Origin: Gordonibacter sp. Marseille-P4307
Lineage (GTDB): Bacteria > Actinomycetota > Coriobacteriia > Coriobacteriales > Eggerthellaceae
Direction of reading: 5' to 3'
NCBI RefSeq assembly: GCF_900604965.1
Contig: NZ_UWPD01000001.1
Location: 1,465,311 to 1,529,310 of the forward strand
DNA: 64,000 bases
The notes below the pieces were generated by a model, which searched no databases, was not told the origin of the DNA, and was given only the letters and a program-made list of their open reading frames with translations. The stretch's first letter is position 1. The number at the start of each line of letters is the position of its first letter. The translations under genes and the position numbers were made by a program. Positions 63,295-64,000 of the stretch are shown here, one piece after another.

Positions 63295-63438
63295 CATTGT
63301 AGCGGCGCCCGCAGACACCCGAACGCGCTCCACAGTAAAACCCGACGATGCCCATCGTCGATGAGCGCACACCGGCCTGCAAGGCGGGCGGCCCGCCCCA
63401 GAGCAAACGATCGCGGAGCAAAGCGAAGGATAAACGCG

Positions 63439-64000
63439 CTAGCGGGCCTTAAACGCCGCAGCCGCGCTCACGCCCGCAATGCATCCGTCCGCCACCGCCG
63501 TCGCAACCTGAAACACCTGCTTGTCCCTAACATCGCCCGCCGCATACACACCGCAGACCGACGTCTCCATCCTATCGTCGACCGCAATGCGGCCGCCGCA
63601 GAGCCCCACCTGATCGGAAACGAGACCGACACACGGTTCTCCACCGGCGTACACGAACACCCCGCATCCTTCATCATGCACCGTGCGGACCTCGCCCGTC
63701 GTCACCGACTGAAAACGCAGACGGGAAACGGACGACCCGTCCCCTTCGATGCCGACAAGGCTGGTTGCGGGCACGACCTCGATATTGCCCGCCGCCTCGA
63801 CCGACGCGCGGAACTGCGCGATGCAGGCAAGGCGCTCCTCAACGCATACCAGATGCACCTTCGAGGCGATTCCCGACAGAAACAGCGCCTCTTTCACGGC
63901 TCCATCGGCTCCTCCGATCACGTACACGGATTTTCCGGCGAAAGCGGGGCCGTCGGCAACCGCACTCATGCTGCGGTATTCGCGCTCACCCGGCACGCCC
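63439..64000 (-). CDS. Thioredoxin-reductase-like flavoprotein lacking CxxC (5' end beyond window)
   Basis: The frame is open to the window edge, so the first part is missing. The visible 186 residues align with the NADPH and C-terminal FAD regions of thioredoxin reductase: SVYVIGGADGAVKEALFL, KVHLVCVEER, and the FAD-closing YAAGDVRDKQVFQVATAVAD, then GCIAGVSAAA. Where TrxB has the redox Cys-x-x-Cys before Asp-Gly, this protein has SAVADG, so both Cys are absent. It may instead act as an NAD(P)H:flavin or ferredoxin-linked reductase. The function is therefore not thioredoxin reduction by the usual route. Confidence 0.85.
   Translation of the reverse strand, partial: GVPGEREYRSMSAVADGPAFAGKSVYVIGGADGAVKEALFLSGIASKVHLVCVEERLACIAQFRASVEAAGNIEVVPATSLVGIEGDGSSVSRLRFQSVTTGEVRTVHDEGCGVFVYAGGEPCVGLVSDQVGLCGGRIAVDDRMETSVCGVYAAGDVRDKQVFQVATAVADGCIAGVSAAAAFKAR

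Overview
The window comes from a high-GC, probably anaerobic actinobacterium of the Coriobacteriia, most likely an Eggerthellaceae relative (Eggerthella, Gordonibacter or Slackia type). This is inferred from gene content: a Tat-exported molybdopterin oxidoreductase with Fe-S and NrfD subunits, a membrane-embedded LuxR regulator beside it, a CWB2/glucosaminidase cell-wall protein, BspA-type leucine-rich repeats, type III glutamine synthetase and a HemN-like radical SAM protein. Coding density is high. No tRNA, rRNA, CRISPR array, insertion sequence or prophage gene was seen.

Layout. 1-4.7 kb: an isochorismatase-family hydrolase cut by the left edge, a DUF554 membrane protein, a decayed PabB fragment, a thiM-DUF77-thiE thiamine salvage operon, a SlyD-like FKBP and a MutT-type Nudix hydrolase. 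4.7-10 kb: a MoxR AAA+ ATPase and a VWA/DUF2201 protein, divergent from a cytoplasmic leucine-rich-repeat protein. 10-17.3 kb: an EamA transporter with a divergent LysR regulator, an amidohydrolase, a peptide-deformylase-like protein with an altered HExxH motif, and a MocR/PdxR regulator divergent from pdxS-pdxT (PLP synthesis). 17.4-26.7 kb: a Pit phosphate transporter convergent with a PhoB/PhoR-like pair, an NhaC antiporter, asparaginase, a Bcr/CflA exporter, an EEP-fold protein and TrmB. 26.7-33.2 kb: xpt with an NCS2 permease (purine salvage), a ruined second MocR gene, ridA divergent from ilvA, a HemN-like radical SAM protein preceded by an amber-interrupted mini-ORF, and an SDR oxidoreductase.

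33.3-39.3 kb holds a respiratory module: TorD-like chaperone, Tat-exported molybdoenzyme, four-cluster ferredoxin and NrfD anchor. It is read away from a 12-TM LuxR-type regulator that is its likely controller. 39.3-43 kb: a cysteine-less ArsC/Spx-like protein, an acetamidase/formamidase with an APC permease, and YaaA. 43-50.8 kb: an uptake cluster with two exporter-fold ABC proteins, an MptD-type ECF S component, a fused double ECF ATPase and EcfT, divergent from an AraC-type regulator. 50.9-56.3 kb: a polar amino acid ABC importer followed by glutamine synthetase III, a nitrogen block. 56.3-64 kb: DUF2130, a hotdog thioesterase, an orphan MetQ lipoprotein, an unrecognised 178-aa protein, a second EamA transporter, the CWB2/glucosaminidase protein and a thioredoxin-reductase-like flavoprotein without its CxxC, cut by the right edge.

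The strongest leads are the molybdoenzyme/membrane-LuxR module, the ECF plus exporter-fold ABC cluster, the MoxR/VWA/LRR block, two enzymes whose signature catalytic residues are replaced (deformylase-like and thioredoxin-reductase-like), and several pseudogene remnants.
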